Assembly (NCBI RefSeq): GCF_000016525.1
Contig: NC_009515.1
Coordinates: 894,501 to 958,500, forward strand
Reading direction: 5' to 3'
From: Methanobrevibacter smithii ATCC 35061
GTDB taxonomy: Archaea > Methanobacteriota > Methanobacteria > Methanobacteriales > Methanobacteriaceae
DNA: 64,000 nt
Under the pieces are notes generated by a model. That model was given only the letters and a program-made list of their open reading frames with translations. It ran no database searches and was not told the origin of the DNA. Shown piece after piece: positions 17,220 through 27,298 of this stretch. Each line of letters begins with the position of its first letter. Position 1 is the stretch's first letter. The position numbers were made by a program, and so were the translations under genes.

Positions 17220-18449
17220 TTAATTTATGTTAAATAAATATACCTCAACTTCTTCTCCTTCATCAAGAAGTTCAACAGATTTTGGAACTTTAACATAACC
17301 GTCAGCAGTAGATAAAGAAAATATAGCTCCAGAGTCTTTAAATATCGGTTGGATATCTTCACCGTCAACTTTTACTAACTGATACTGCATCCTACCCACT
17401 GGAGAATGTATTCTTCTGGTTAGTTTACCTTTAACTACACTTTTTTCGAAATTTTTGTCAATACCTGCCAATTTTGTTAAAGGAGGAGCTACAAATGCAT
17501 TAAATATCATTAAAGCAGATACCGGATTTCCAGGCAATCCAATAACAATTTTACCATCTACAATACCCACAATAGTAGGTTTTCCAGGCTGGACAGAAAT
17601 TCCATGAATATAAACCTGACCCAGTTCATCCAAAACATGTTTCATTACATCTCCCAGACCTGCAGAAGTTCCTCCAGATCCGATTAAAATATCCACATCA
17701 TCTAAAGATTCCTGAATTTTAGCTTTAAGTTGATCATAATTATCCTTAACAGTTCCTAAAAACTTAGCATCAGCTCCACAGGATATTGCATCATTTTTAA
17801 TCATGTTTCCATTGACATCATAAATTTTACCGTACGGCAATTCATTGCCCTGAAGAGTAATTTCATTTCCGGTTGATATGACCCCAACAGTAGGTTTTTT
17901 ATAAACTTCAATTGTTTCAAATCCCTGAGAAAGTAAAACACCAATTTTACCAGGAGTTAAAACATCACCTTTCTTTAAAATTAATTTGGATTCTTCAGTA
18001 TCAGAACCTTTTTTAGCTACATCCTGAGTAGGAGTAACAGTAGTCAAGATATTAACTGCAGAATCCATTTTTTCACAGTATTCAACCATTACAACTGCAT
18101 CTGCCCCTTCAGGCATAGCTGCACCAGTACTTATTTCAACACATTTGCCTTCTTCAACAATCTTATCCGTTGTTGAACCTGCCTCTAAAAAATCAATAAC
18201 TTCCAAAGTCTTTGGAGACTCTTCACTAGCTCCAAAACTGTCCTGTGAAAGAATTGCAAAACCATCTTTTAAAGCTTTATCAAATGGAGGAAAATCCATC
18301 CTACTGTACACATCACCAGAAAGTACTCTGCCGTATGCATCTTCAACAGCAATCTCTTCACTTTGAAGAGTGTAATATTTATCAAATAAGTTTTGAATAA
18401 TTTCTAAAGCATCTTCGGATTCTTTAATTTTTAAAAATTCAGTTCCCAT
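17220..18449 (-). CDS. moeA: Molybdopterin molybdotransferase MoeA
   Basis: MoeA inserts molybdate (or tungstate) into adenylylated molybdopterin; methanogens need this for formylmethanofuran dehydrogenase and formate dehydrogenase. Visible: SRMDFPPFDKALKDGFA at the N-terminal domain, STGAAMPEGADAVVMVE, then the MoCF-binding domain with GVISTGNEI, DILIGSGGTSAGLGDV and GLPGNPVSALMIF. 409 residues, normal. SD AAGGGGAT precedes ATG 18449. Two small genes follow in the same direction. Divergent from aIF1A. Confidence 0.96.
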   Translation of the reverse strand: MGTEFLKIKESEDALEIIQNLFDKYYTLQSEEIAVEDAYGRVLSGDVYSRMDFPPFDKALKDGFAILSQDSFGASEESPKTLEVIDFLEAGSTTDKIVEEGKCVEISTGAAMPEGADAVVMVEYCEKMDSAVNILTTVTPTQDVAKKGSDTEESKLILKKGDVLTPGKIGVLLSQGFETIEVYKKPTVGVISTGNEITLQGNELPYGKIYDVNGNMIKNDAISCGADAKFLGTVKDNYDQLKAKIQESLDDVDILIGSGGTSAGLGDVMKHVLDELGQVYIHGISVQPGKPTIVGIVDGKIVIGLPGNPVSALMIFNAFVAPPLTKLAGIDKNFEKSVVKGKLTRRIHSPVGRMQYQLVKVDGEDIQPIFKDSGAIFSLSTADGYVKVPKSVELLDEGEEVEVYLFNIN

Positions 18450-18559
18450 ATTATCCCCTTTAATGAATACATTAATATATTAATAAAAGTAATATATAAA
18501 TAGTTTAATTTATCATCAACCAAATGGAAAATATAAACTATATTGATGGAGGAGAGTAC

Positions 18560-18868
18560 TTGTCAAAACCAAATAATAACAATGACCAGCAAGAATTTAG
18601 AAGAGTAAGAACACCTAAAAAAGGGGAAATTCCAGGAGCCGTGGAACAAATCATGGGTCATGGTAAATTAAAAGTTAGATGTGCTGATGGAAATATTAGA
18701 ATGACCAGAATCCCTGGAAAAATGAAAAAACGTATTTGGATTCGTGAAGGAGACATCATTCTTGTAAAACCATGGGATTTCCAATCAGATGAAAAAGCGG
18801 ATGTAATCTGGAGATATACCAAAACTGAATCTAACTGGCTTGAAAGAAAAGGCTATTTAAAAATGTAA
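18560..18868 (+). CDS. eif1A: Translation initiation factor aIF1A
   Basis: An OB-fold factor that helps the 30S subunit select the start codon. Visible: EFRRVRTPKKGEIPGAVEQI, GHGKLKVRCADG, IPGKMKKRIWIREGD and ILVKPWDFQ, diagnostic of IF1A. An ATG at 18524 would add 12 residues, but GGAGGAGAG at 18548-18556 lies inside that extension and is well placed for TTG 18560, giving the usual ~102-residue protein. I choose TTG. It leads the archaeal cluster aIF1A-rio1-dim2-top6. Confidence 0.94.
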   Translation: MSKPNNNNDQQEFRRVRTPKKGEIPGAVEQIMGHGKLKVRCADGNIRMTRIPGKMKKRIWIREGDIILVKPWDFQSDEKADVIWRYTKTESNWLERKGYLKM

Positions 18869-18906
18869 ATACCCTTTTTACCCTCTTATTATTTTAACTG
18901 ATTTTA

Positions 18907-19680
18907 ATGGATTCAAAAATCAATAAAGCCGATGCAAAAGTCCAAAAAATACGAGAACGTAAAAGGCGAAAAGGTAGTGAAGATAGAAAAGTCGGAAGCG
19001 AAGTCTTCGACAAAATAACTTTAGAAACCCTATATAAATTAGCTAAACAGGATTATATTGATATTTTAAATGGTGCTATAAGTACCGGAAAAGAAGCTAA
19101 TGTTTTAAAGGGAATAACTAAAGATGAAACTTATGTAGCTGTTAAAATTTACAGAATAGCTACTTCTGATTTTAAAAAAATGGATTATTATGTCCATGGC
19201 GACCCAAGATTTAATGTTAAAACTAAAAATAAAAGACAACTGATTTATGCCTGGGTAAGTAAAGAATTTAAAAACCTTAAAAGATTGTATAATGCAGGAG
19301 TTAATGTTCCTGAGCCTTACATCAGTGCAAATAATGTTTTGATAATTGAATTTATTGGAGATGAAAAAGGAAATCCTGCACAGCCCGTTAGAAATCAGCC
19401 TCCAAAAAATCCTGAAGAATTTTTCAATAAGCTTTTAGTGCAACTGAAAAAGTTCGTGCATGAAGGAAAATTGGTTCATGGAGATTTATCCAATTATAAC
19501 ATTCTTAATCAAAATGAAGAACCAGTTATTATTGATGTTTCACAGTCTGTCGTTTTAGACAATCCTATATCTCACGAATTGCTCCAAAGGGATATTAAAA
19601 CATTAGTGAATGAATATAAAAAATTAGGTGTAAAAACAAGTTATGATGAAGTATACGAATATGTAGACTTCAAACTTTAA
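18907..19680 (+). CDS. rio1: Rio1 serine/threonine protein kinase / ATPase
   Basis: RIO1 kinases act late in small-subunit ribosome maturation. Visible: the modified P-loop ISTGKEANVLKG, VAVKIYRIATSDFKKMDYY, the loop HGDPRF, the catalytic HGDLSNYNIL (Asp at about residue 196) and the metal-binding IIDVSQSVVLDNP. A basic N-terminal tail precedes the kinase. 257 residues. It follows aIF1A by 38 bases. Its stop overlaps the convergent exporter gene by 11 bases, which separates it from its usual neighbour, the Dim2-like KH gene. Confidence 0.95.
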   Translation: MDSKINKADAKVQKIRERKRRKGSEDRKVGSEVFDKITLETLYKLAKQDYIDILNGAISTGKEANVLKGITKDETYVAVKIYRIATSDFKKMDYYVHGDPRFNVKTKNKRQLIYAWVSKEFKNLKRLYNAGVNVPEPYISANNVLIIEFIGDEKGNPAQPVRNQPPKNPEEFFNKLLVQLKKFVHEGKLVHGDLSNYNILNQNEEPVIIDVSQSVVLDNPISHELLQRDIKTLVNEYKKLGVKTSYDEVYEYVDFKL

Positions 19681-20569
19681 CTTCTTCTTTTTTAGACGGT
19701 TTGCATAAAATCACCAATGCAACAATAACAATCACCAAACCGCAAAGCATTAAAACTGTTGGAATTTCAAAGTAACAAATAATACCAAATATTAATGCTG
19801 CAATAGGTTCACATCCAGACAATAATATTGATGCCACCCCTGATTCCACATAATTTAAAGCTGTTGTTAAACAAATATATGGCAAAGCAAATGAAATAAA
19901 TGAATGCAATATTAAAAACAACACATTTGAAAGCTGATTAACATTAACATAATGATTTATCTGTCCAAAATTTGTAAAAGGGAGCAATAAAATTACAATC
20001 AATATTAAAGAATAAAATAAAATACAGTAAGTATGACATCCCTTATTGATTACTTTTGTTGAATCTAATGTATAAACCGCACAAAATATTGCAGCTCCAA
20101 CACCGCCTAAAACACCGATTAATGAAATTGAACCTATACTGCTTTCTAAAAATCCACTAGCCAAAATACATCCTACAATTGCCAAAAACATCGACCCTAT
20201 TTTTTTAACAGTTATTTTTTCACCTAATGTAAAATAAGCGCCGATTATAACAAATATCGGAGAGGTACCCAGCAATACTGCTGCAAGAGACAAATGAATT
20301 GAATTCATAGCCTCATTATAACAAAGATTTAATCCTACAATACTAATGGCTGCAATGATAAAATAAGGCAAATACTCTTTTTTGATTTTAAATAATGATT
20401 TGTCAGTCAGCAACACGCAAACAAACATTACCACAGCAGCTATTGAAAATCTTAAAAACAGCAATGTTGTTGGATCAATCCCATTTTCAGTTAAAGTTCT
20501 GACAAAAATCCCACTTGATCCAAACATTATTCCTGCTAAAGCAGGCAATAAAAAATAAATATTTTTCAT
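19670..20569 (-). CDS. EamA-family (drug/metabolite) transporter
   Basis: 299 residues with ten predicted hydrophobic helices in two EamA halves: LPALAGIMFGSSGIFVRTL at the start of the first, SLAAVLLGTSPIFVII with TLGEKITVKK at its end, and ESGVASILLSGCEPIAALI in the second half, followed by a short cytoplasmic KPSKKEE tail. A GTG at 20596 is in frame, but AAGGAAAAG sits correctly for ATG 20569. Substrate unknown. It is placed on the opposite strand between rio1 and the KH-domain gene, genes that are adjacent in many archaea, so it is probably a later insertion. Confidence 0.88.
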   Translation of the reverse strand: MKNIYFLLPALAGIMFGSSGIFVRTLTENGIDPTTLLFLRFSIAAVVMFVCVLLTDKSLFKIKKEYLPYFIIAAISIVGLNLCYNEAMNSIHLSLAAVLLGTSPIFVIIGAYFTLGEKITVKKIGSMFLAIVGCILASGFLESSIGSISLIGVLGGVGAAIFCAVYTLDSTKVINKGCHTYCILFYSLILIVILLLPFTNFGQINHYVNVNQLSNVLFLILHSFISFALPYICLTTALNYVESGVASILLSGCEPIAALIFGIICYFEIPTVLMLCGLVIVIVALVILCKPSKKEEVKV

Positions 20570-20706
20570 AATACTTTTCCTTAATTTTTCGTACACCGAT
20601 AATTTTTATCAAAACTTCTATTAAAAAGTATGTTCCATAAAAAATTTTAGAAATTATTAAATAAAACAATACAAATAATTTATATTACTTATAAAAGGTG
20701 ATAAGT

Positions 20707-21327
20707 ATGCCAGAAACAGATTATTTAAAAATACCTCAAAATAGAATTGGGGCACTAATTGGAAACAAAGGAGATGTAAAAAAATCAATTGAAAAGGCTA
20801 CTGAAACAATCTTAGATATTGATAGTGAAGACGGAACTGTTTACATCACCCCACAAGAAAACATGAGCGACCCACTTGGCGTATGGAATGCAAATCACAT
20901 TGTAAAAGCAGTAGCTCGTGGATTTAATCCTGAAGTTGCTCTTAAATTAGTTGATGATGATATTTATTTAGAAGTCATAAAATTGCCATTATATATTGGA
21001 AAATCTAAAAATGCACTTTCTAGATACAAAGGGAGAATAATTGGGCAAAATGGAAAAACACGTGAAATAATTATGGATATGGCTGAAGTACAAATGGCCA
21101 TATACGGAAAAACTGTTTCATTAATCGGTGAAATGGATAATATCATGATAGCTAAAGAAGCTATTGAAATGATTCTAAAAGGATCAAGACACAAATCAGT
21201 TTATTCTTTTTTAGAACGTAAAAAAGATGAATTAAAACTTAAAGAATTTAAAGATCTTGTTGGAATCAAGGACGATGAAATCGAATTTAAAGACGGAATC
21301 GAATTTGATGAAGAAATGATGAAATAG
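20707..21327 (+). CDS. Dim2/Krr1-like KH-domain RNA-binding protein
   Basis: 206 residues with two KH domains: the first with IPQNRIGALIGNKGDVKKSI (GxxG = GNKG) and the second with YKGRIIGQNGKTREII (GQNG). This is the archaeal homologue of Dim2/Pno1, which works with Rio kinase in 16S rRNA 3'-end maturation and has been reported to interact with aIF2alpha. AGGTG at 20696-20700 fixes ATG 20707 rather than the in-frame ATA/ATG codons upstream. A hairpin terminator begins at the last base of its stop codon. Confidence 0.9.
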   Translation: MPETDYLKIPQNRIGALIGNKGDVKKSIEKATETILDIDSEDGTVYITPQENMSDPLGVWNANHIVKAVARGFNPEVALKLVDDDIYLEVIKLPLYIGKSKNALSRYKGRIIGQNGKTREIIMDMAEVQMAIYGKTVSLIGEMDNIMIAKEAIEMILKGSRHKSVYSFLERKKDELKLKEFKDLVGIKDDEIEFKDGIEFDEEMMK

Positions 21328-21358
21328 TAACATTTGAAAAAAAATGTTACTTAAACTT
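21327..21358 (+). terminator. Hairpin terminator of the KH-domain gene
   Basis: A perfect 9-bp stem (21327-21335 with 21342-21350) and a 6-base loop, followed by TTAAAC and a run of T at 21357-21363. The first stem base is the last base of the TAG stop codon. Confidence 0.65.
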
Positions 21359-21629
21359 TTTTTACAATATTTTTTAAAGCAGCGCAATATTTTGCTTTGA
21401 AGTCAAAAATTCCAAAATAAATAGCAAAATATTATATACTTTACTTAGCATATATAGATAGTGTAATGAAAATATCATGTTTTCTACAATAAATTTATTA
21501 CTTTTTTATCTATAACTTAGTCAAAACAGATAGAGTACTCTAAAAATATTACTTTTAAAATGCTCTCTGACTTGATTTAAATAAAAAATAGATTCATAAA
21601 TAAATTATAAAATTTTGAGGAGGAAAAAT
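21328..21629 (+). other. 302-base intergenic region before top6B
   Basis: No coding sequence or RNA gene visible. It contains the terminator above, the inverted repeat at 21386-21433, and AT-rich TATA-like stretches (TTATATAC around 21431-21438, and CATATATAG around 21449) that could be the top6B promoter. The last 14 bases contain GAGGAGG, the Shine-Dalgarno of top6B. Confidence 0.5.
21386..21433. repeat. 11-bp inverted repeat upstream of top6B
   Basis: AATATTTTGCT at 21386-21396 is perfectly complementary to AGCAAAATATT at 21423-21433, with a 26-base spacer. The right arm touches the TATA-like sequence at 21431-21438. It could be a regulator site or a second terminator structure; there is no T-run after it. 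Confidence 0.45.
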
Positions 21630-23330
21630 TTGTCTCAACAAGCAAATGAACTCTTTGACAATTTCCAACAATTGACACCATCAGAGTTCTTTAGAAAAAA
21701 CAAGCAAATGTTAGGATTCACTGGTAAAATCCGCTCATTAACAATTGTTTTTCACGAATTGATTACAAACAGTTTTGATGCAGCTGAAGAAGCAGGTATC
21801 CTTCCAGAAATCAATATTGAATTAAAAAGAATTGACAAAGAACATTACATTCTCAGACATTCAGATAACGGTCCGGGAATTCCTGAAGACTTTGTAATGC
21901 AGGTATACTGTAGTATGTTTGCAGGGTCCAAGTTCAGAAACATCCAATCAAGAGGGCAACAAGGTTTAGGTTGTAGTGGTTGTGTGCTTTTATCACAAAT
22001 GACTACTGGTGAACCTGCCCGTGTAATCTCCTGTTATCAAGAGGGAGATGACCTCAAAGGAGTTAAAATGAAATTTAAAATGGATGTTAAGAAAAATAAA
22101 GGTATGTTAATGGAAAGAGAAGATTTCCCTGCAGAACATACTGGAGTTTGTATAGAATTACAATTCAAAGATGTTTCTTACTCTATGGCAGAACAGGGTG
22201 CTTTTGAATACATCAGAAGAACCATGATTGGAAACCCTCATGCAAAAATTACATTTAGAGACCCGACAGGACACAAATACATATTCAAAAGAGCTGCAAA
22301 TATTGTTCCGATACTTCCAAAAGAAGTTTTACCACATCCAAAAGGAGTTAGTGCAGATGATATCCTCTTTATGGCCAAACATACTGATAAAAGAAGATAC
22401 AAAAGTATGTTAACCAGTTCACTTTCCAGAATGTCCAATAAGAGAGTAAACGAAATTGAGGAACTAACCGGTATTGATATGAATAAACGTCCAAAAGATA
22501 TGACCTGGGCGGAAGCAGAAGCTATCGTAAACTGCTTCAAAAAAATGAAATTCATGGCGCCTCCAAGTAACGGACTCATACCTATCGGATCAGAACAAAT
22601 TGAAAAAGGTATGAAACAAATTCTCAAACCTGAATTCATAGCCACACTTACAAGAAAACCTGTAACTTACGGAGGAGGTGTTTCTTTCATTATTGAAGCA
22701 GGAATCGCTTATGGTGGAGATTCAGGAAGAGTTGTAAATGAACAAAGAAAATCAGAGATTATGAGGTTTGCAAATAGAGTTCCATTAACCTTTGACCAAG
22801 GAAGCTGTGCAATTACAGAAGCACTGAAAAGTATTGATTGGAAACGTTATGGAATTAAAGACTTCGACAATTCCCCAGTTACTTTATTTGTAAATATTAT
22901 TTCAACACAGGTCCCTTACCTTTCTACAGGAAAACAAAGTGTATCTCCAGAACCTGAAATTGTTCATGAAATAAGGCAAGCTACTATGACTTTAGCCCGT
23001 AAACTTCAAAAACACTTAAGAGCTAAAAAAGCTGCAAAAGAAAAAGCAATGCGTTCAAAAGTATTTGAAGACTACCTTCCAGTTATTATTGAAGAAGCTG
23101 CAAAATTAGGAGAAACTGCAGTACCTGAATATAATCAGGTTTTAGCTAAAGTAACTAAAAGAGCTCTTGCTGAATTACTTGGTGAAAAAGTTGAAGAAGA
23201 GGAAGAAGAAGTAGAAGAAGAAGCATTGATTATGGAAGAACTTGATGAATTTGGATATGCTGTTGATGACGACCACAGTAATCTTAAAAACATTGAAGAA
23301 GACATTCCAGAATATGAAAAAGAAGAATAA
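21630..23330 (+). CDS. top6B: DNA topoisomerase VI subunit B
   Basis: The ATPase subunit of the archaeal type IIB topoisomerase. GHKL motifs: [27 protein letters not shown] and [11 protein letters not shown]; the transducer domain carries the switch-lysine region LSTGKQS. 566 residues from TTG 21630. A TTG at 21615 is in frame but is itself part of the SD (GAGGAGG at 21617-21623), so 21630 is the start. The C-terminal tail is very acidic ([10 protein letters not shown]). top6A begins 13 bases after it. Confidence 0.97.
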   Translation: MSQQANELFDNFQQLTPSEFFRKNKQMLGFTGKIRSLTIVFHELITNSFDAAEEAGILPEINIELKRIDKEHYILRHSDNGPGIPEDFVMQVYCSMFAGSKFRNIQSRGQQGLGCSGCVLLSQMTTGEPARVISCYQEGDDLKGVKMKFKMDVKKNKGMLMEREDFPAEHTGVCIELQFKDVSYSMAEQGAFEYIRRTMIGNPHAKITFRDPTGHKYIFKRAANIVPILPKEVLPHPKGVSADDILFMAKHTDKRRYKSMLTSSLSRMSNKRVNEIEELTGIDMNKRPKDMTWAEAEAIVNCFKKMKFMAPPSNGLIPIGSEQIEKGMKQILKPEFIATLTRKPVTYGGGVSFIIEAGIAYGGDSGRVVNEQRKSEIMRFANRVPLTFDQGSCAITEALKSIDWKRYGIKDFDNSPVTLFVNIISTQVPYLSTGKQSVSPEPEIVHEIRQATMTLARKLQKHLRAKKAAKEKAMRSKVFEDYLPVIIEEAAKLGETAVPEYNQVLAKVTKRALAELLGEKVEEEEEEVEEEALIMEELDEFGYAVDDDHSNLKNIEEDIPEYEKEE

Positions 23331-23343
23331 ACAGGTGATTTAA

Positions 23344-24444
<1,101 letters not shown>

Positions 24445-24462
24445 ATTTATTCCTTAAAATTC

Positions 24463-24498
24463 AAGCAAATTTTTTAATTTGCTTTTTTCTTATTTTTT
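24463..24498 (+). terminator. Hairpin terminator after top6A
   Basis: Perfect 9-bp stem AAGCAAATT (24463-24471) with AATTTGCTT (24476-24484), a 4-base T loop, and a T-rich tail running to about 24498. It ends the aIF1A-to-top6A region. Confidence 0.75.
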
Positions 24499-24844
24499 TA
24501 TTTTAATAATTTCATAACATAACCACTATTTTTAAAAATTATTATTCATTTAATAGATTTCATTAAATATTACTCCATTTCAATTTTTGGAAAGCCAATA
24601 ACCTCAGTAACTTTATAAAACATTTATTTAACTATCATTTTAAAGTTTCATCGAAAGTTTATCATTTCACATCCTTTTTGTTTTATCTACCGTTATTTTT
24701 TATTTTTTTATTGAAAAAACAATAATATGTTTTAGATGAAACCAGAGAATATTAACCCTTAAAATAAAATATAAAAAAGTGATGAATTTCAGAAGCACAT
24801 TACATCAAAAATAAACTGAAATAGTGTTATTTTTCCTAAAAAGT

Positions 24845-24852
24845 TTATATAA
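24845..24852 (+). promoter_or_regulatory. TATA box of the surface hydrolase gene
   Basis: TTATATAA within AAAAAGTTTATATAATG. Transcription would start about 25 bases downstream, near 24875, only a few bases before ATG 24883, so the mRNA would be nearly leaderless. No good SD is visible. A similar AAAGTTTATATA box precedes the HMA gene at 29525. Confidence 0.5.
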
Positions 24853-24882
24853 TGAAGTACAAAATGATTATCGTGTTGTCAT

Positions 24883-26745
24883 ATGAAAAATTTAATATTT
24901 AAAAAACAGTTGATAATCCTAATATCAGTTTTTATATTGGTAGCAGGAATTTCTGCTGTAAGTGCAAATGAAAATACTACTGATTTACATCAAAGTATGG
25001 AAGCATATGATAATAACGTTATTAACACTGATTTAGAAGTTGATGATAATAATATTATCCAACCAAATAACACTGATGTTAAATCCAATGTTAGTATTGA
25101 TATAAACAACTTTGAAATGTATTATAAAAATGGTACTAAATTAACCGGAAAATTATTAGATAACAATAGCAACCCAATAATTAACCAAACTGTTAGTATT
25201 ACCATTAATGGCGTAAGCTATAATAAAATTACTGATGGCAATGGTACATTTGGAATGAATATCAATTTAGATCCGAATGTTTATAATTTCACAGTAGCAT
25301 ATAACGGTTCAGACATTTATAATTCCGCATTTAAAAATGCTAAAGTTACAGTTTTATCTGTTATTAAATCAAATGATTTAGTCAAGTATTATAAAAATGA
25401 ATCTCAGTTTTATGCTACTTTATTAGACGAAAAAGGAAATCCAATAGCTAACAACACAGCAGTCCAATTCAATGTAAACGGTGTATTCTACACCAGATAT
25501 ACCAATGAAAACGGTACTGCCAAGTTAAACATCAAACTTTATCCAGAACATTATATCATTACAATTATACACCCTAAAGGTGAAAAAAAAGGATATAATA
25601 TTACTGTTTTACCTACAATTATTTCAAAGGATTTGGTTAAGTATTATAAAAATGAATCTCAATTTTATGCTACTTTCTTAAATGGACAAGGAAAACCAAT
25701 AGCTAACAATACTGAAGTTCACTTTAATGTAAACGGTGTTTTCTACACCAGCTATACCAATGAAAACGGAACTGCTAAGTTAAATATTAACCTTTATCCT
25801 GGAAATTATATTATAACTTCCATGCACCCTGACGGATTCCAAATGGGAGTTAATATTTTTGTAAATAAAACTTTAATCACATATGATATTAGTCAGCCAT
25901 GTAATAAAACAGGTACTGCAACTTTTAATGCAGAAGTTTTAGACGGACAAGGCAGACCTCTCAGTAATGCTTCTGTAACATTCCTTATTGCAGGTAAAGT
26001 TTTAACCAAAATTACTGATGAAAAAGGTATTGCTTCTATTAATATTAAAGCATATCCAGGAGTTTATACCATTACAACAACTTACAATGGTTACTCTGTA
26101 GGAAAAACTTTAGAGATTTATAACAATGAAACAGGATTTAAAAGATATAATTTAGGTTCAAATGAAAATGGTACTGTCCATTTATACAAATCAATTGGTA
26201 ATACCAGTTCAAATGTAAGAATAGCTTATATTATTGGTGTTCATATAACCGAAAATGCTGTTCACAAAGCATTATTTGATGAATTAACCAATAAATCCAG
26301 CGAATTAAATTACTGTTATGATATTTATAAAATAAATGTAGTTCCAATCGGCAAACCTATTGATGACATTAACAGGATGAGAGGGCAGCTTTTAGGACGT
26401 GATTATGTAGTTCCTGAAGCTATAAAAAACAATTATTCTCTTGTAGTTGATGTACACTCCAATCAGGGAGGAGCATATGTCATTACTAACTTTGTTTTTG
26501 CTCCTGCACAGGATAATGTATCCAAAGCTATAGCTACCAAAATAATCAATGATAATCCAGGTTTACAGGAATACTTCCCGGCTTCACAAACAAGCCCGGC
26601 ATATGTAACTCTTCCTATACAAAGGTCAGGTACACCTACCATACTTTATGAAACATATAAATACGAAGATTATAATAATGTAACTGTACCGTATGTTGAT
26701 TTATTGATTGAATCAGTCGATACCATATTTGATTATATATCATAA
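24883..26745 (+). CDS. Secreted protein with Ig-like repeats and a C-terminal M14-like (AstE/aspartoacylase-type) metallohydrolase domain
   Basis: 620 residues. A signal peptide (residues ~1-28, ending SAVSAN) is followed by four Ig-like repeats from ~65 to ~415, each with a YYKNxTxFxAxLLDxxGNPI start and an NGVFYTxxTNENG core, the adhesin-like repeat of Methanobrevibacter. Residues ~440-620 form a different domain: GVHITE (His454, Glu457), VVDVHSN (His525) and ILYETY (Glu590). That HxxE...H...E order and spacing match the zinc ligands and catalytic Glu of the M14/AstE-aspartoacylase fold. It would therefore be a surface zinc amide hydrolase, possibly trimming pseudomurein peptides; the substrate is inference. 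No C-terminal anchor. Confidence 0.75.
   Translation: MKNLIFKKQLIILISVFILVAGISAVSANENTTDLHQSMEAYDNNVINTDLEVDDNNIIQPNNTDVKSNVSIDINNFEMYYKNGTKLTGKLLDNNSNPIINQTVSITINGVSYNKITDGNGTFGMNINLDPNVYNFTVAYNGSDIYNSAFKNAKVTVLSVIKSNDLVKYYKNESQFYATLLDEKGNPIANNTAVQFNVNGVFYTRYTNENGTAKLNIKLYPEHYIITIIHPKGEKKGYNITVLPTIISKDLVKYYKNESQFYATFLNGQGKPIANNTEVHFNVNGVFYTSYTNENGTAKLNINLYPGNYIITSMHPDGFQMGVNIFVNKTLITYDISQPCNKTGTATFNAEVLDGQGRPLSNASVTFLIAGKVLTKITDEKGIASINIKAYPGVYTITTTYNGYSVGKTLEIYNNETGFKRYNLGSNENGTVHLYKSIGNTSSNVRIAYIIGVHITENAVHKALFDELTNKSSELNYCYDIYKINVVPIGKPIDDINRMRGQLLGRDYVVPEAIKNNYSLVVDVHSNQGGAYVITNFVFAPAQDNVSKAIATKIINDNPGLQEYFPASQTSPAYVTLPIQRSGTPTILYETYKYEDYNNVTVPYVDLLIESVDTIFDYIS
25375..25884 (+). repeat. 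Two tandem 255-bp direct repeats (Ig-like modules)
   Basis: The segment from 25375 recurs in register at 25630 (offset exactly 255 bases, 85 codons), with long near-identical blocks such as the one encoding KYYKNESQFYAT and the one encoding YTNENGTAKLNI. The high DNA identity suggests recent duplication and possible copy-number change by recombination. Confidence 0.75.
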
Positions 26746-26783
26746 ATGGGAATTTGATAATAAACTAAAAATGGAGAGATAAT

Positions 26784-27218
26784 TTGCAGAAAAATAATAT
26801 TATAATTGCAATTATTATTGTCTGTATTATTCTCGTAGGTTTAGTATTTTATGCAACAAACATGAATACTGACTCAGATAATGCAACAAAAGATGGAAAT
26901 AATTCTTCAATTAATTTGACAAATAATAGTACTTTATCCAATCCAAGTTCAGATTCAGGTTCCAGTTCCGGAGGAAGCTCATCAGCTTCTGATTCAGGTT
27001 CCAGTTCATCTGGTTCCAGTTCCGGAGGAAGCTCTTCAAGTGGAAGTTCCAGCCATTCAGGCGGATCAAGTCATACTGGAGGATCAAGCCATAGCGGAGG
27101 GTCTTCAAGTGGAGGTTCCGACCATAGTGGCGGATCATCCGGAGGAAGCTCATCCGGCGGAGATTCCGGATCAGGCAGTGGATCCGGTGATGGATCAGGT
27201 ATTATAGATGTAAGCTAA
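26784..27218 (+). CDS. Membrane-anchored Ser/Gly-rich extracellular stalk protein
   Basis: 144 residues. One N-terminal hydrophobic helix (IIIAIIIVCIILVGLVFYA, residues ~6-24), then Asn sequons and a low-complexity Ser/Gly/Asp/His tail from ~50 to the end, ending GSGIIDVS. The start is TTG 26784, with GGAG upstream. The tail could be a flexible, possibly O-glycosylated spacer or a metal-binding His/Asp stretch. It lies 38 bp downstream of the surface hydrolase and may be co-transcribed with it. Its coding DNA has visibly higher GC than the neighbours because of GGA/TCC/AGC codons and carries a 54-base direct repeat (26958-26980 and 27012-27034). Function unknown. Confidence 0.65.
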   Translation: MQKNNIIIAIIIVCIILVGLVFYATNMNTDSDNATKDGNNSSINLTNNSTLSNPSSDSGSSSGGSSSASDSGSSSSGSSSGGSSSSGSSSHSGGSSHTGGSSHSGGSSSGGSDHSGGSSGGSSSGGDSGSGSGSGDGSGIIDVS

Positions 27219-27241
27219 ATGTTTACATCATTTTTTCTTTT
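27207..27241 (+). terminator. Hairpin terminator overlapping the stop codon of the Ser/Gly-rich gene
   Basis: GATGTAA (27207-27213) pairs with TTACATC (27223-27229), loop 9 bases containing the TAA stop, followed by ATTTTTTCTTTTTTTA. Confidence 0.65.
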
Positions 27242-27298
27242 TTTATAATTAATTTACAAACTTAAATTTCTTTTTGCAGTTTCATCAACTCAAAATAT

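Larger units (their letters stand above)
24445..24882 (+). other. 438-base intergenic region between top6A and the surface hydrolase gene
   Basis: Very AT-rich. It contains the top6A terminator at its start and the promoter of the following gene near its end (24845-24852). Between about 24500 and 24840 I see no ORF with coding character, tRNA fold or significant repeat. Confidence 0.5.

Noticed and set aside
22238-22645. Antisense open frames inside top6B, and similar ones in the P1B ATPase and ppsA genes
   Set aside because: Mirror-image frames of conserved genes in AT-rich DNA; Ser/Leu/Ile-rich translations typical of antisense shadows.
24786-24822. ATTTCAG/CTGAAAT inverted repeat upstream of the surface enzyme gene
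   Set aside because: Only 7 bp with a long loop and not placed at the TATA box; too weak to call.
26940-27210. Short repeats in the Ser/Gly-rich gene that could suggest a CRISPR-like or satellite array
   Set aside because: The repeats are in frame, of codon multiples, without constant spacers, and encode a low-complexity tail.
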